Shown here: piece by piece, positions 1 through 5,562 of the stretch
Layout: each line of letters starts with the position of its first letter
How positions within the stretch are numbered: the stretch's first letter is position 1
NCBI GenBank assembly: GCA_902536205.1
Contig: CACAWM010000027.1
Location: 1-6,876, forward strand
Reading direction: 5' to 3'
From: an uncultured Pelagibacteraceae bacterium
Lineage (GTDB): Bacteria > Pseudomonadota > Alphaproteobacteria > Pelagibacterales > Pelagibacteraceae
DNA length: 6,876 bases
Program-made: the position numbers and the translations under genes
Notes under the pieces: generated by a model
What the model was told of the DNA's origin: nothing
Databases searched by the model: none
Seen by the model: only the letters and a program-made list of their open reading frames with translations

Positions 1-543
1 TGTATAATTAAAATTCTTTATAAATTTATCACTTGTGGCGAATTTTCTCATGTATTTTCCCATTAAACACCAAGCTGTTTGACTTCCAACAGCCATTAAA
101 AACCAAACTAAAGTCAAAGTTATAGAATCTCTTAAATAATTGTTTTGCGTATCAATGAATAAAGAAATTGACGTTAAACCGACTATAATGCTTTTAGGAT
201 TTATGAATTGAAACCAAAAAGTATTTAAAAAGGTTACTGGTTTTGGATCAATCTTTTTATCTTTAGTTTGTCCTGCAAAAGATAATTTATACGCCATATA
301 TAATAAGTAAATTGACCCTAATATTTTAATTGTAGTTTGAATAAATGTATACTTTTGAAAAATAGCTCCAGAAGTTAATTGCAAAAGTATAATTAAAAGT
401 GTCCATCCGATAATTACTCCAAGCATTGTTGGAATAGCTTTTCTAAAGCCGAAATTAAAAGCTGTATAAGATGTCATGATATTATTTGGCCCAGGAGAAA
501 ACGCAGTTGCAATGCCGAATAATATTAATGGAAAAAGTTGCAT
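1..543 (-). CDS. LysE/RhtB family exporter, EamB-like, 3' end cut by window edge
   Basis: Reading leftward from the ATG at 541-543, 181 codons run without a stop to base 1, so the C-terminus lies outside the window. Against a usual family length near 200 residues, roughly 20 are missing. The family hallmark FSPGPNN is at residues 15-21, followed by a second conserved patch, FQFINPKS, at 111-118. About five hydrophobic segments are visible (roughly 3-14, 38-60, 71-88, 117-131 and 140-160). LysE-type proteins are inner-membrane exporters of amino acids or derivatives. The pattern PGPNNI followed by NFGFR and LG most resembles the EamB (cysteine/O-acetylserine exporter) branch, but the substrate is inferred only. 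The start lies 6 bases after the cytochrome c stop and has no clear Shine-Dalgarno, so translation probably depends on the upstream gene. Family assignment is firm; substrate is not. Confidence 0.88.
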   Translation of the reverse strand, partial: MQLFPLILFGIATAFSPGPNNIMTSYTAFNFGFRKAIPTMLGVIIGWTLLIILLQLTSGAIFQKYTFIQTTIKILGSIYLLYMAYKLSFAGQTKDKKIDPKPVTFLNTFWFQFINPKSIIVGLTSISLFIDTQNNYLRDSITLTLVWFLMAVGSQTAWCLMGKYMRKFATSDKFIKNFNYT

Positions 544-549
544 TTAAAC

Positions 550-999
550 TTAATGAGGCGCCCTAAATCTACTATGGCACGCTGTGCAATTGCTCCACAT
601 TAACTCCTTTTGCACTGCTCTAAGGTCTTCTGCAGTGTCAATGGCTTTTGCAAGTTTGATCATATCATCTGAAGCTTTTTGCATTAAAGCATTAAACTCA
701 TCTTTGTTTTCCCAAATGCTTGGAAGTGCTTCCGTTTTAAAACCTTCTTTAGTATTTTCAGGAAAGTAATCCAATAATTTTTTATAGTTATCTGAAATTT
801 TCTTCATTAAAGGTTTTGCCTCTTCAATTTTTTTAGATTTCAATAATATAGATATTTTTTTTGCATTTTGATAGTTTTCACTAAACATAGCTTTTCTACC
901 TTTTATGATTTCTTCTACAGTCATAGCGTTAGCATAAAAGGAAAAGCTTATGAAAAAAATAAAAATAATTGTTTGTATTATTTTTATTTTTTGTTTCAT
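550..999 (-). CDS. Class II cytochrome c (cytochrome c' / c-556 type), periplasmic
   Basis: This is a 149-residue protein with a lysine-rich N-terminus, a hydrophobic stretch at about 8-22 and an ANA signal-peptidase site at 23-25. The single heme-binding motif CTACH sits at 138-142, close to the C-terminus, which is the class II arrangement (four-helix bundle with heme attached to the last helix). The LPSIWENKDEF segment (92-102) is also typical. Met38, in RKAMF of the first helix, is placed where low-spin c-556 proteins carry the sixth iron ligand, so an electron-transfer rather than gas-binding role is likely; this is inference. The predicted mature length near 124 matches the family. The start is 4 bases after the DUF411 stop and lacks a clear Shine-Dalgarno, pointing to co-translation. 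The natural membrane partner could be the neighbouring cytochrome b561. Confidence 0.92.
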   Translation of the reverse strand: MKQKIKIIQTIIFIFFISFSFYANAMTVEEIIKGRKAMFSENYQNAKKISILLKSKKIEEAKPLMKKISDNYKKLLDYFPENTKEGFKTEALPSIWENKDEFNALMQKASDDMIKLAKAIDTAEDLRAVQKELMWSNCTACHSRFRAPH

Positions 1000-1003
1000 A
1001 AGA

Positions 1004-1486
1004 TTATATTGTCATGAATACTGAGGATTTCCCATCTTTAAGTTGATAAATAACATAGGGTTCGTCTTTATCACCTGGCATTCCTGGTGTGCCAATCGGC
1101 ATTCCGGGCAAAGCTATACCATCAATATCAGGTTGCTCTTTTAATAGTTTATCAACCGCTTCAAAAGGAACATGTCCTTCAATAAAGTATTTACCCATAA
1201 TAGTAGTATGGCAAGACTGCATTTCGACTGGAATATTATATTTTTGTTTTATTGTGTGAAGGCTTCTCATATCTGTTTGTTTAACTTTAAATTTTTCTTC
1301 TTCTAAAAATAAAACATAACCATAACAACACCCGCACGAAGGAGTTTTAAAAACTTCGACGACTTGTTTGGTGTTAATATTAGCGAGAGCATCTTTTTTA
1401 TCTGTGACAAAAATTAAGATATAAAAAAAAGAGAATAATAATACTGTAAGAAAAGTTAGTTTGAATATTTTGCTTTTGTACGGCAT
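1004..1486 (-). CDS. DUF411 family metal-binding protein (periplasmic, copper-associated)
   Basis: This 160-residue protein has a hydrophobic N-terminal segment (about 8-27) and a possible ALA cleavage site at 33-35, so it is exported or membrane-anchored. The thioredoxin-like core begins with KTPSCGCC (47-54, cysteines 51, 53 and 54). It continues with MQSCHT (89-94), IEGHVP (102-107) and GIALPGMPIGTPGM (123-136), all signatures of DUF411. Members are often found near copper-resistance genes, and the Cys, His and Met residues here are plausible soft-metal ligands; no reaction is established. It is the first gene of a tight minus-strand run with the cytochrome c and the LysE-type exporter. 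Its start codon is only 18 bp from the oppositely oriented cytochrome b561 start, and no Shine-Dalgarno precedes it, so it may be leaderless or nearly so. Family call is strong; copper function is inferred from context. Confidence 0.9.
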   Translation of the reverse strand: MPYKSKIFKLTFLTVLLFSFFYILIFVTDKKDALANINTKQVVEVFKTPSCGCCYGYVLFLEEEKFKVKQTDMRSLHTIKQKYNIPVEMQSCHTTIMGKYFIEGHVPFEAVDKLLKEQPDIDGIALPGMPIGTPGMPGDKDEPYVIYQLKDGKSSVFMTI

Positions 1487-1489
1487 AAT
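1461..1489 (+). promoter_or_regulatory. Predicted sigma70-type promoter of the cytochrome b561 gene
   Basis: TTGAAT at 1461-1466 (4 of 6 to the -35 consensus) and CATAAT at 1484-1489 (5 of 6 to the -10 consensus) are separated by exactly 17 bp. Initiation would fall near 1496, leaving a leader of about 9 bases before the ATG at 1505. The -10 box covers the start codon of the divergent DUF411 gene. The prediction comes from consensus matching in AT-rich DNA, where chance matches are common. Confidence 0.42.
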
Positions 1490-1504
1490 TAATTAAAGTT
1501 TAGC

Positions 1505-2035
1505 ATGAAAATTTTTAACAGCAAAAGTGAGTACGGCCTACTGGCCAAATTGTTCCACTGGTTGACATTTATTGTCTTAATAGCCCAAATTCCTTTTGGA
1601 TTTTATTTAGTAGGGCTTGAATTTTCTGATGAAAGAATTGAGCTTGAAAATATACATATCTTCATAGGAATAACCGTTTTTTATCTTACATTGTTTAGAC
1701 TAATTTGGAAATTTTTTAATCCAAGTCCATCTGAAACTAGAAGTTTTTTTAAAGGGCAAGTCTTTATTGGAAAGGCTAACCATTTTTTACTTTATTTGAG
1801 TATTTTTACTATAACTATTTCTGGCATTCTTAAAAAACTTTATATGGGAGAAATACTTAATTTTATATTTTTTAAATATGGATTTGAAAAAGATAATTTT
1901 GTTTTAGCTGATGCTTATTATCAAGTTCACATTTACGCTAATTACTTATTATTAGCACTTGTAAGTCTGCATATACTTGCAGTAATTGTTCATCATTTTG
2001 TTTTTAAGGATAAAATCTTAAACAAAATTACTTAA
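1505..2035 (+). CDS. Cytochrome b561 (prokaryotic CybB-type diheme membrane protein)
   Basis: This 176-residue integral membrane protein has four hydrophobic helices (about 17-38, 47-69, 90-110 and 140-166). The histidines expected to hold two b hemes are visible: His18 (LFHW), His51 (ENIHIFIG), His142 (YQVHIYANY) and His156 (SLHILAV). Their spacing of 33 and 14 residues equals that of the ligands in E. coli CybB, which is strong support. The family moves electrons across or within the inner membrane between quinols and periplasmic acceptors; the neighbouring class II cytochrome c is a plausible partner by inference. The start is the Met about 17 residues before the first heme histidine, as is usual for the family. 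It begins 18 bp from the divergent DUF411 gene with only a weak AAAG upstream. Its TAA overlaps the convergent DUF4396 stop by four bases. Confidence 0.93.
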   Translation: MKIFNSKSEYGLLAKLFHWLTFIVLIAQIPFGFYLVGLEFSDERIELENIHIFIGITVFYLTLFRLIWKFFNPSPSETRSFFKGQVFIGKANHFLLYLSIFTITISGILKKLYMGEILNFIFFKYGFEKDNFVLADAYYQVHIYANYLLLALVSLHILAVIVHHFVFKDKILNKIT

Positions 2036-2059
2036 TGGCAAGCTTCGTTAAATTTTTTT
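2032..2059 (+). terminator. Possible weak terminator after the cytochrome b561 gene
   Basis: TTAATG (2032-2037) can pair with CGTTAA (2046-2051) in the plus-strand RNA, with one G-U pair and an 8-base loop, followed by seven T at 2053-2059. The stem starts in the stop codon and lies inside the convergent DUF4396 gene. It is short and AU-rich, so the call is tentative. Confidence 0.25.
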
Positions 2060-2469
2060 AGTCTCCAATAATTATATGGCCAAGGCGTAACAAAACCAAC
2101 GGCTAACATTATTGGTACAACCCACCAAGTTAAAATAGCTCCTCCTGTAAGAAAATAGTCTGTAGCATTCATAGCAATTTCCATGCTCACCATTGAAATT
2201 AAACTCATTCCAATAGCTGTTTTAAAAGCTAGCTTGAAAGAAAAATTTTGTCTTAATAAGATAATTGTTTCTAAAATTATGCTTGTAATAATCCCATTGA
2301 TTATCGCTAAAACCATGATTGCTAAAACAGGAAAAGGAATTTTTGTTAACTGAAAAAATAAAATAGTTCCAAAATCACCAATAGAGCAACCAAGTAAACA
2401 CCAAAATGTATTTTTGGCACTTCTTGACCATGTATGTCTACAGCTCCAATTAAATGTTTCAGAACTCAT
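2032..2469 (-). CDS. DUF4396 family four-helix membrane protein
   Basis: This 145-residue protein has about four transmembrane helices (roughly 24-40, 46-71, 80-100 and 112-130). It shows the pattern expected of DUF4396: a His/Cys-rich N-terminus (WSCRHTW at 8-14), CLLGCSIGD at 24-32, a conserved acidic helix residue (Glu67), SMEIAMNATDYF at 95-106, PYNYW at 131-135 and a terminal Cys-His pair at 144-145. The function of the family is unknown. Conserved Cys, His, Met and acidic residues in and near the membrane suggest metal or heme handling, which is inference. The start ATG directly follows the csaA stop with no spacing, indicating translational coupling. The 3' end overlaps the convergent cytochrome b561 stop by four bases. 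Family call is fairly secure; biochemical role is open. Confidence 0.8.
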   Translation of the reverse strand: MSSETFNWSCRHTWSRSAKNTFWCLLGCSIGDFGTILFFQLTKIPFPVLAIMVLAIINGIITSIILETIILLRQNFSFKLAFKTAIGMSLISMVSMEIAMNATDYFLTGGAILTWWVVPIMLAVGFVTPWPYNYWRLKKFNEACH

Positions 2470-2805
2470 TTAAGCAATGTCTAGACCATTATCAGTTTTC
2501 TGAGATGGGTGCACTAGGACAACTTTTCCGTCCTTTTCAATTGCGCCAAGCACTAAAACTTCTGATATAACGCCAGCTATATTCTTTCTTGGAAAGTTGC
2601 AAACCCCAATAACTTGTTTGCCTACTAAACTTTCAGAGTTGTAGTAATGAGTAATTTGAGCTGAAGATTGTTTAATTCCAATCTCTTTTCCAAAATCAAC
2701 TTTAACTACTAAAGAAGGTTTTCTAGCTTTTTCATTAACTTTTACCTCTAAAACAGTGCCAACTTTAATCTGCACTTTTTTAAAATCATCATAAGTTATT
2801 TCCAT
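2470..2805 (-). CDS. csaA: CsaA-type tRNA-binding domain protein
   Basis: This compact 111-residue protein is a full-length match in size to CsaA. It has the OB-fold tRNA-binding domain pattern: DFKKVQIKVGTV (7-18), KVDFGKEIGIKQSSAQI (35-51), GKQVIGVCNFPRKNIAGV (62-79) and SEVLVLGA (81-88). In other bacteria CsaA is a cytosolic homodimer with tRNA-binding and export-chaperone-like activity; its precise role is unsettled. The ATG at 2803-2805 is supported by a good Shine-Dalgarno (AGAAAGG on the minus strand) five bases upstream. It lies just after the liv terminator and leads into the DUF4396 gene with no gap. No convincing promoter is visible between terminator and start, so it may be expressed from a promoter overlapping the terminator or by readthrough from livK. 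Confidence 0.93.
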   Translation of the reverse strand: MEITYDDFKKVQIKVGTVLEVKVNEKARKPSLVVKVDFGKEIGIKQSSAQITHYYNSESLVGKQVIGVCNFPRKNIAGVISEVLVLGAIEKDGKVVLVHPSQKTDNGLDIA

Positions 2806-2810
2806 AATTT

Positions 2811-2817
2811 CCTTTCT
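2811..2817 (-). promoter_or_regulatory. Ribosome binding site of csaA
   Basis: The minus strand reads AGAAAGG here, five bases ahead of the csaA ATG. It is one of only two strong Shine-Dalgarno matches seen in the window; the other precedes livK. It supports the chosen start and independent initiation. Confidence 0.7.
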
Positions 2818-2823
2818 ATAAAT

Positions 2824-2849
2824 AAAAAAGGGGGCCTAAGCCCCCTTTT
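2824..2849 (-). terminator. Strong intrinsic terminator after livK
   Basis: A perfect 10-bp inverted repeat (arms 2826-2835 and 2840-2849, with G5C pairing with GC5 and flanked by A4/T4) encloses a 4-base loop. On the minus strand it is followed by a run of six T. It starts 20 bases beyond the livK stop. The GC-rich core stands out sharply in this AT-rich sequence. Confidence 0.92.
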
Positions 2850-2869
2850 AAATTAGTTAAGCAATTGGT

Positions 2870-3973
2870 TTATAGTTCTTTGTATTTACCTTTGCTCCAC
2901 TCATAAAATACATAACCTGGTAAGCTCACGTCACCTTTTCTGTCAAAGCTTAGTGAACCGATTACAGTATCAAACTTACCTTTTCTCATTACTTTAAGAA
3001 CTTTGGCAGGATCGTTTGTTCCAGCTTGATTAGCAGCTTGTTCGAATACTTGTAACGCAGCATATGAATAAAGAACATAACCTTCTGGCTCTATACCAGC
3101 AGCTTTAAATTCTTTTACAACACTTGCAGCAGCAGGATTATTTCTTGGATCTGGAGAGAAAGTCATTAGCGTACCTTCACCTGCATTTCCTGTAATATCC
3201 CAATACTCAGCTGTAACTAATGCGTCACCGCTGATTAATTTAGTTTTCATACCTTGATCTCTCATTTGTCTTACGATCAAACCACCTTCTGTGTGGTAAC
3301 CACCAAGATATACTGCATCAATGTTATTTGATTTTAGTTTTGAAACTAAAGCAGAATAGTCTTTTTCACCTGCTGTATAAGCTTCGTACATAGCGTCTTT
3401 AAGGCCAGCTTTCTTCATGTTTTTTCTAGTCGCATCTGCTAAACCTTTTCCGTAAGCAGTTTTATCATGAAGGATAGCTACTTTTTTACCTTTGTAGTTT
3501 TCAGCTAAGAATTTACCAGCAACTTCACCTTGCTGATCGTCTCGACCACAAACTCTAAAAGTATATTTACCACCTTTATCCGTTAACGCTGGATTTGTTG
3601 AAGCTGGTGAAACTTGAATAATTCCCTCTTCATTGTAAACCGCAGAAGCTGGAATTGAAGAACCAGAGCAGAAGTGACCTGCAACATAAGCTACGCCTTG
3701 ACCAGCAAATTTGTTGGCTACAGCAACAGCTTGTTTAGGATCGCAAGCATCGTCTCCGATTTCTAATTTAACTTTCTCACCATTAATTCCACCTTTTTTA
3801 TTAACGTGCTTTAACCACATTTCAGCACCAGCTTTTAACTGAGCACCAAATGAAGCGTACTGACCTGACATAGGTCCAGCAGAAGCAACTACAACGTCAG
3901 CTTTAGCTGATACTGTTGCAAGCATTAATGTTCCGGCAATTAATGAAAGAAGTTTATTGAACGTTCTTAACAT
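2870..3973 (-). CDS. livK: Branched-chain amino-acid ABC transporter, periplasmic binding protein
   Basis: This is the solute-binding protein of a HAAT-type leucine/isoleucine/valine uptake system, capturing substrate in the periplasm and delivering it to LivH/LivM. A signal peptide covers residues 1-25 (MLRTFNK start, hydrophobic core, AKA cleavage site at 23-25). The type I periplasmic-binding fold begins with VVVASAGPMSGQYASFG. Cys77 (DDACDP) and Cys102 (GHFCSGSS) match the conserved LivJ disulfide; the ligand-site stretch SPASTNPAL is at 122-130. Length is 367 residues. I chose the ATG at 3971-3973 over one 21 bases upstream because AAAGGG lies seven bases before it and the resulting signal peptide is standard. 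The gene is 78 bases after livF with its own likely promoter and terminator. Its codons are visibly more GC-rich than its neighbours', fitting high expression. Substrate could include other amino acids. Confidence 0.95.
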   Translation of the reverse strand: MLRTFNKLLSLIAGTLMLATVSAKADVVVASAGPMSGQYASFGAQLKAGAEMWLKHVNKKGGINGEKVKLEIGDDACDPKQAVAVANKFAGQGVAYVAGHFCSGSSIPASAVYNEEGIIQVSPASTNPALTDKGGKYTFRVCGRDDQQGEVAGKFLAENYKGKKVAILHDKTAYGKGLADATRKNMKKAGLKDAMYEAYTAGEKDYSALVSKLKSNNIDAVYLGGYHTEGGLIVRQMRDQGMKTKLISGDALVTAEYWDITGNAGEGTLMTFSPDPRNNPAAASVVKEFKAAGIEPEGYVLYSYAALQVFEQAANQAGTNDPAKVLKVMRKGKFDTVIGSLSFDRKGDVSLPGYVFYEWSKGKYKEL

Positions 3974-3980
3974 ATTATTT

Positions 3981-3987
3981 CCCTTTG
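3981..3987 (-). promoter_or_regulatory. Ribosome binding site deciding the livK start
   Basis: The minus strand carries AAAGGG (3981-3986), seven bases ahead of the ATG at 3971-3973. The in-frame ATG farther upstream (3992-3994) has only AT-rich sequence before it, so the downstream start is preferred. Confidence 0.75.
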
Positions 3988-4001
3988 TTGTCAATTAATT
4001 A

Positions 4002-4030
4002 ATTATTTATATTGAACACCTTAATTACAA
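4002..4030 (-). promoter_or_regulatory. Predicted promoter of livK
   Basis: On the minus strand TTGTAA (4025-4030, 4 of 6 to the -35 consensus) is followed after 17 bp by AATAAT (4002-4007, 5 of 6 to the -10 consensus). Initiation would be near 3995, giving a leader of about 21 bases that contains the Shine-Dalgarno. An alternative -10, TATAAA at 4006-4011, is present without a well-spaced -35. This is consensus matching only. Confidence 0.4.
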
Positions 4031-4038
4031 ACTTGTAA
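4025..4038. repeat. Short dyad, possible operator at livK
   Basis: TTACAA and TTGTAA form a perfect 6-bp inverted repeat around a 2-base centre. One arm coincides with the predicted livK -35 box. The symmetry suits a dimeric regulator, but no specific regulator is recognised and such dyads occur by chance in AT-rich spacers. Confidence 0.35.
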
Positions 4039-4051
4039 ATACGAAAAAAAG

Positions 4052-4771
4052 TTAATTTTTTGCCCCACCTTCGAGATAAGCGGCTTGTATGTCTTTATTT
4101 TTGAGTAACTCTTGACCAGAACCCTTAATGGTCACTTTGCCATTAACTAAAACATATGCTCTGTCTGCAAGCTCTAAAGCTTTTTTAGCATTTTGTTCAA
4201 CTAAAAAAATAGTTACATTTTTTTCTTTATTAATATTTTTTATTGAAAGAAAAATTTGATTAACTAATTTAGGAGCTATTCCTAGTGAAGGTTCATCTAA
4301 TAAAAGCACTTTGGGTTTACTCATTAAAGCTCTTCCGATGGCTAGCATTTGTTGTTCTCCTCCTGAAAGTGTTCCACCTCTCTGAGTTTTTCTATCACTT
4401 AATACAGGAAATAAATCGTAAACTTCCTTTATATCGTTTTCAAAATACTTTCCTTTTTCATTTGCATGAGCACCCAATCTTAAATTTTCCTCTACAGTTA
4501 GTCTTGAAAAAATTCTTCTTCCTTCTGGTACTTGGCAGATACCCATATCAACAATTTTGTGGGGTTGTTTGTTTTCAATATTTTCACCGTTGAAAACTAT
4601 ATTTCCTCTTTTAGCTTTATTTACACCACTAATAGTCATTAGCAAAGTTGATTTACCTGCTCCGTTAGAGCCAATTAAAGAAACAATTTCACCATCATTC
4701 ACGTCAAGATCAACTCCTCTCAAAGCTTGTATCTTTCCGTAAAATGTTTCAACATTAGAAATTTTAAGCAT
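4052..4771 (-). CDS. livF: Branched-chain amino-acid ABC transporter ATP-binding protein LivF
   Basis: This 239-residue cytoplasmic ATPase powers the liv transporter together with LivG. All nucleotide-binding motifs are intact: Walker A GSNGAGKST (34-42), Q-loop Gln80 in CQVPEGRRIFSRLTVEENL, signature LSGGEQQ (135-141) and Walker B VLLLDEP (155-161). The switch position reads VEQN (191-194). Gln in place of the usual His is normal for LivF and separates it from LivG. Length equals the family norm. The start ATG shares one base with the livG stop (TAATG), so the two subunits are translationally coupled. A 78-base gap then separates it from livK. Confidence 0.96.
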   Translation of the reverse strand: MLKISNVETFYGKIQALRGVDLDVNDGEIVSLIGSNGAGKSTLLMTISGVNKAKRGNIVFNGENIENKQPHKIVDMGICQVPEGRRIFSRLTVEENLRLGAHANEKGKYFENDIKEVYDLFPVLSDRKTQRGGTLSGGEQQMLAIGRALMSKPKVLLLDEPSLGIAPKLVNQIFLSIKNINKEKNVTIFLVEQNAKKALELADRAYVLVNGKVTIKGSGQELLKNKDIQAAYLEGGAKN

Positions 4772-5562
4772 TATTCATCTACTCCTAGGTATGCTTCGAT
4801 AACCTCTTTGCTATTTTTAGTTTGATCAGCTGTTCCTTCAAATATCTTTTTACCATAATTCAAAACAACAACATGATCAGAGATCCCCATTACTACGCTC
4901 ATATCATGTTCAATTAATAAAATTCCTGTTTGTTTTTCTGTTTTGATAAATTTTAATAATTTATTTAATTCAGCTGACTCTTTTGGATTTAATCCTGCGG
5001 CTGGTTCATCTAAGCACAATAACCTTGGTTCAATACACATTGCACGAACAATTTCTAATTTTCTTTGATCACCATAAGGTAGGTCTCCAGCATTATCATC
5101 TGCTCTATGAGTTAAACCAATAATATCTAACCAGTATTTTGCTTTATCAACTGCTAGCTGTTCTTTAACTCTATAAGTCTTAAGATTAAGTAAACCAAAT
5201 AAAGAATAACCGGAAGCAACCATTAATTCATTGTGTTGAGCGACTAACAAATTTTCTAGCACAGACATTGCTGGAAACAATCTAATATTTTGAAAAGTTC
5301 TAGCTACTTTTGCAACATAAGCTATTTTAAAATCTGTATATTTCCTCAGTGAAATTTTACTATCCTCTTTGTGTAAGAACATTTGACCATTGGTAGGTTT
5401 ATAAAATCCTGTTAAACAATTGAATACAGTAGTTTTTCCTGCACCATTAGGGCCAATGATAGAGGTAATTTGATTATTTTTTGCATCAAAACTTAAATCA
5501 TCAATTGCAGTCAAACCACCAAACTTCATTGTCAAATTTTCTACTGATAATAAATTACTCAT
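4771..5562 (-). CDS. livG: Branched-chain amino-acid ABC transporter ATP-binding protein LivG
   Basis: This 263-residue cytoplasmic ATPase is the partner of LivF. It shows Walker A GPNGAGKTT (37-45), the Q-loop in ARTFQNIRLF (Gln91), a LivG-style signature LPYGDQRKLE (161-170) replacing the canonical LSGGQ, Walker B LLCLDEP (181-187) and the switch histidine in IEHDMSVVM (His219). The insertion between Q-loop and signature (about 110-140) and the C-terminal FEGTAD and VIEAYLG segments are typical of LivG. The start overlaps the livM stop by four bases (ATGA), and the stop overlaps the livF start by one base. Confidence 0.96.
   Translation of the reverse strand: MSNLLSVENLTMKFGGLTAIDDLSFDAKNNQITSIIGPNGAGKTTVFNCLTGFYKPTNGQMFLHKEDSKISLRKYTDFKIAYVAKVARTFQNIRLFPAMSVLENLLVAQHNELMVASGYSLFGLLNLKTYRVKEQLAVDKAKYWLDIIGLTHRADDNAGDLPYGDQRKLEIVRAMCIEPRLLCLDEPAAGLNPKESAELNKLLKFIKTEKQTGILLIEHDMSVVMGISDHVVVLNYGKKIFEGTADQTKNSKEVIEAYLGVDE

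Noticed and set aside
584..769. Plus-strand open frame of 61 codons
   Set aside because: Antisense to the cytochrome c gene, whose heme motif and signal peptide are clear; the translation shows no domain and there is no ribosome site.
1562..1590. Perfect TTGACA within the cytochrome b561 gene as an internal promoter
   Set aside because: The sequence 17 bp downstream (CCAAAT) is a poor -10 match, and no gene start follows nearby.
3546..3548. Third cysteine (Cys142) in LivK as a possible unusual feature
   Set aside because: The surrounding CGRDDQQG stretch looks like the ordinary form in proteobacterial amino-acid binding proteins, so it is not a special adaptation.
3974..3994. Upstream livK start adding seven residues (MTTKGNN)
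   Set aside because: It lacks a Shine-Dalgarno, and the region contains the ribosome site of the downstream ATG; the signal peptide is better without the extension.
4285..4742. Two plus-strand open frames, up to 102 codons
   Set aside because: Both lie antisense to livF over its Walker and signature motifs; they result from the codon bias of the real gene.
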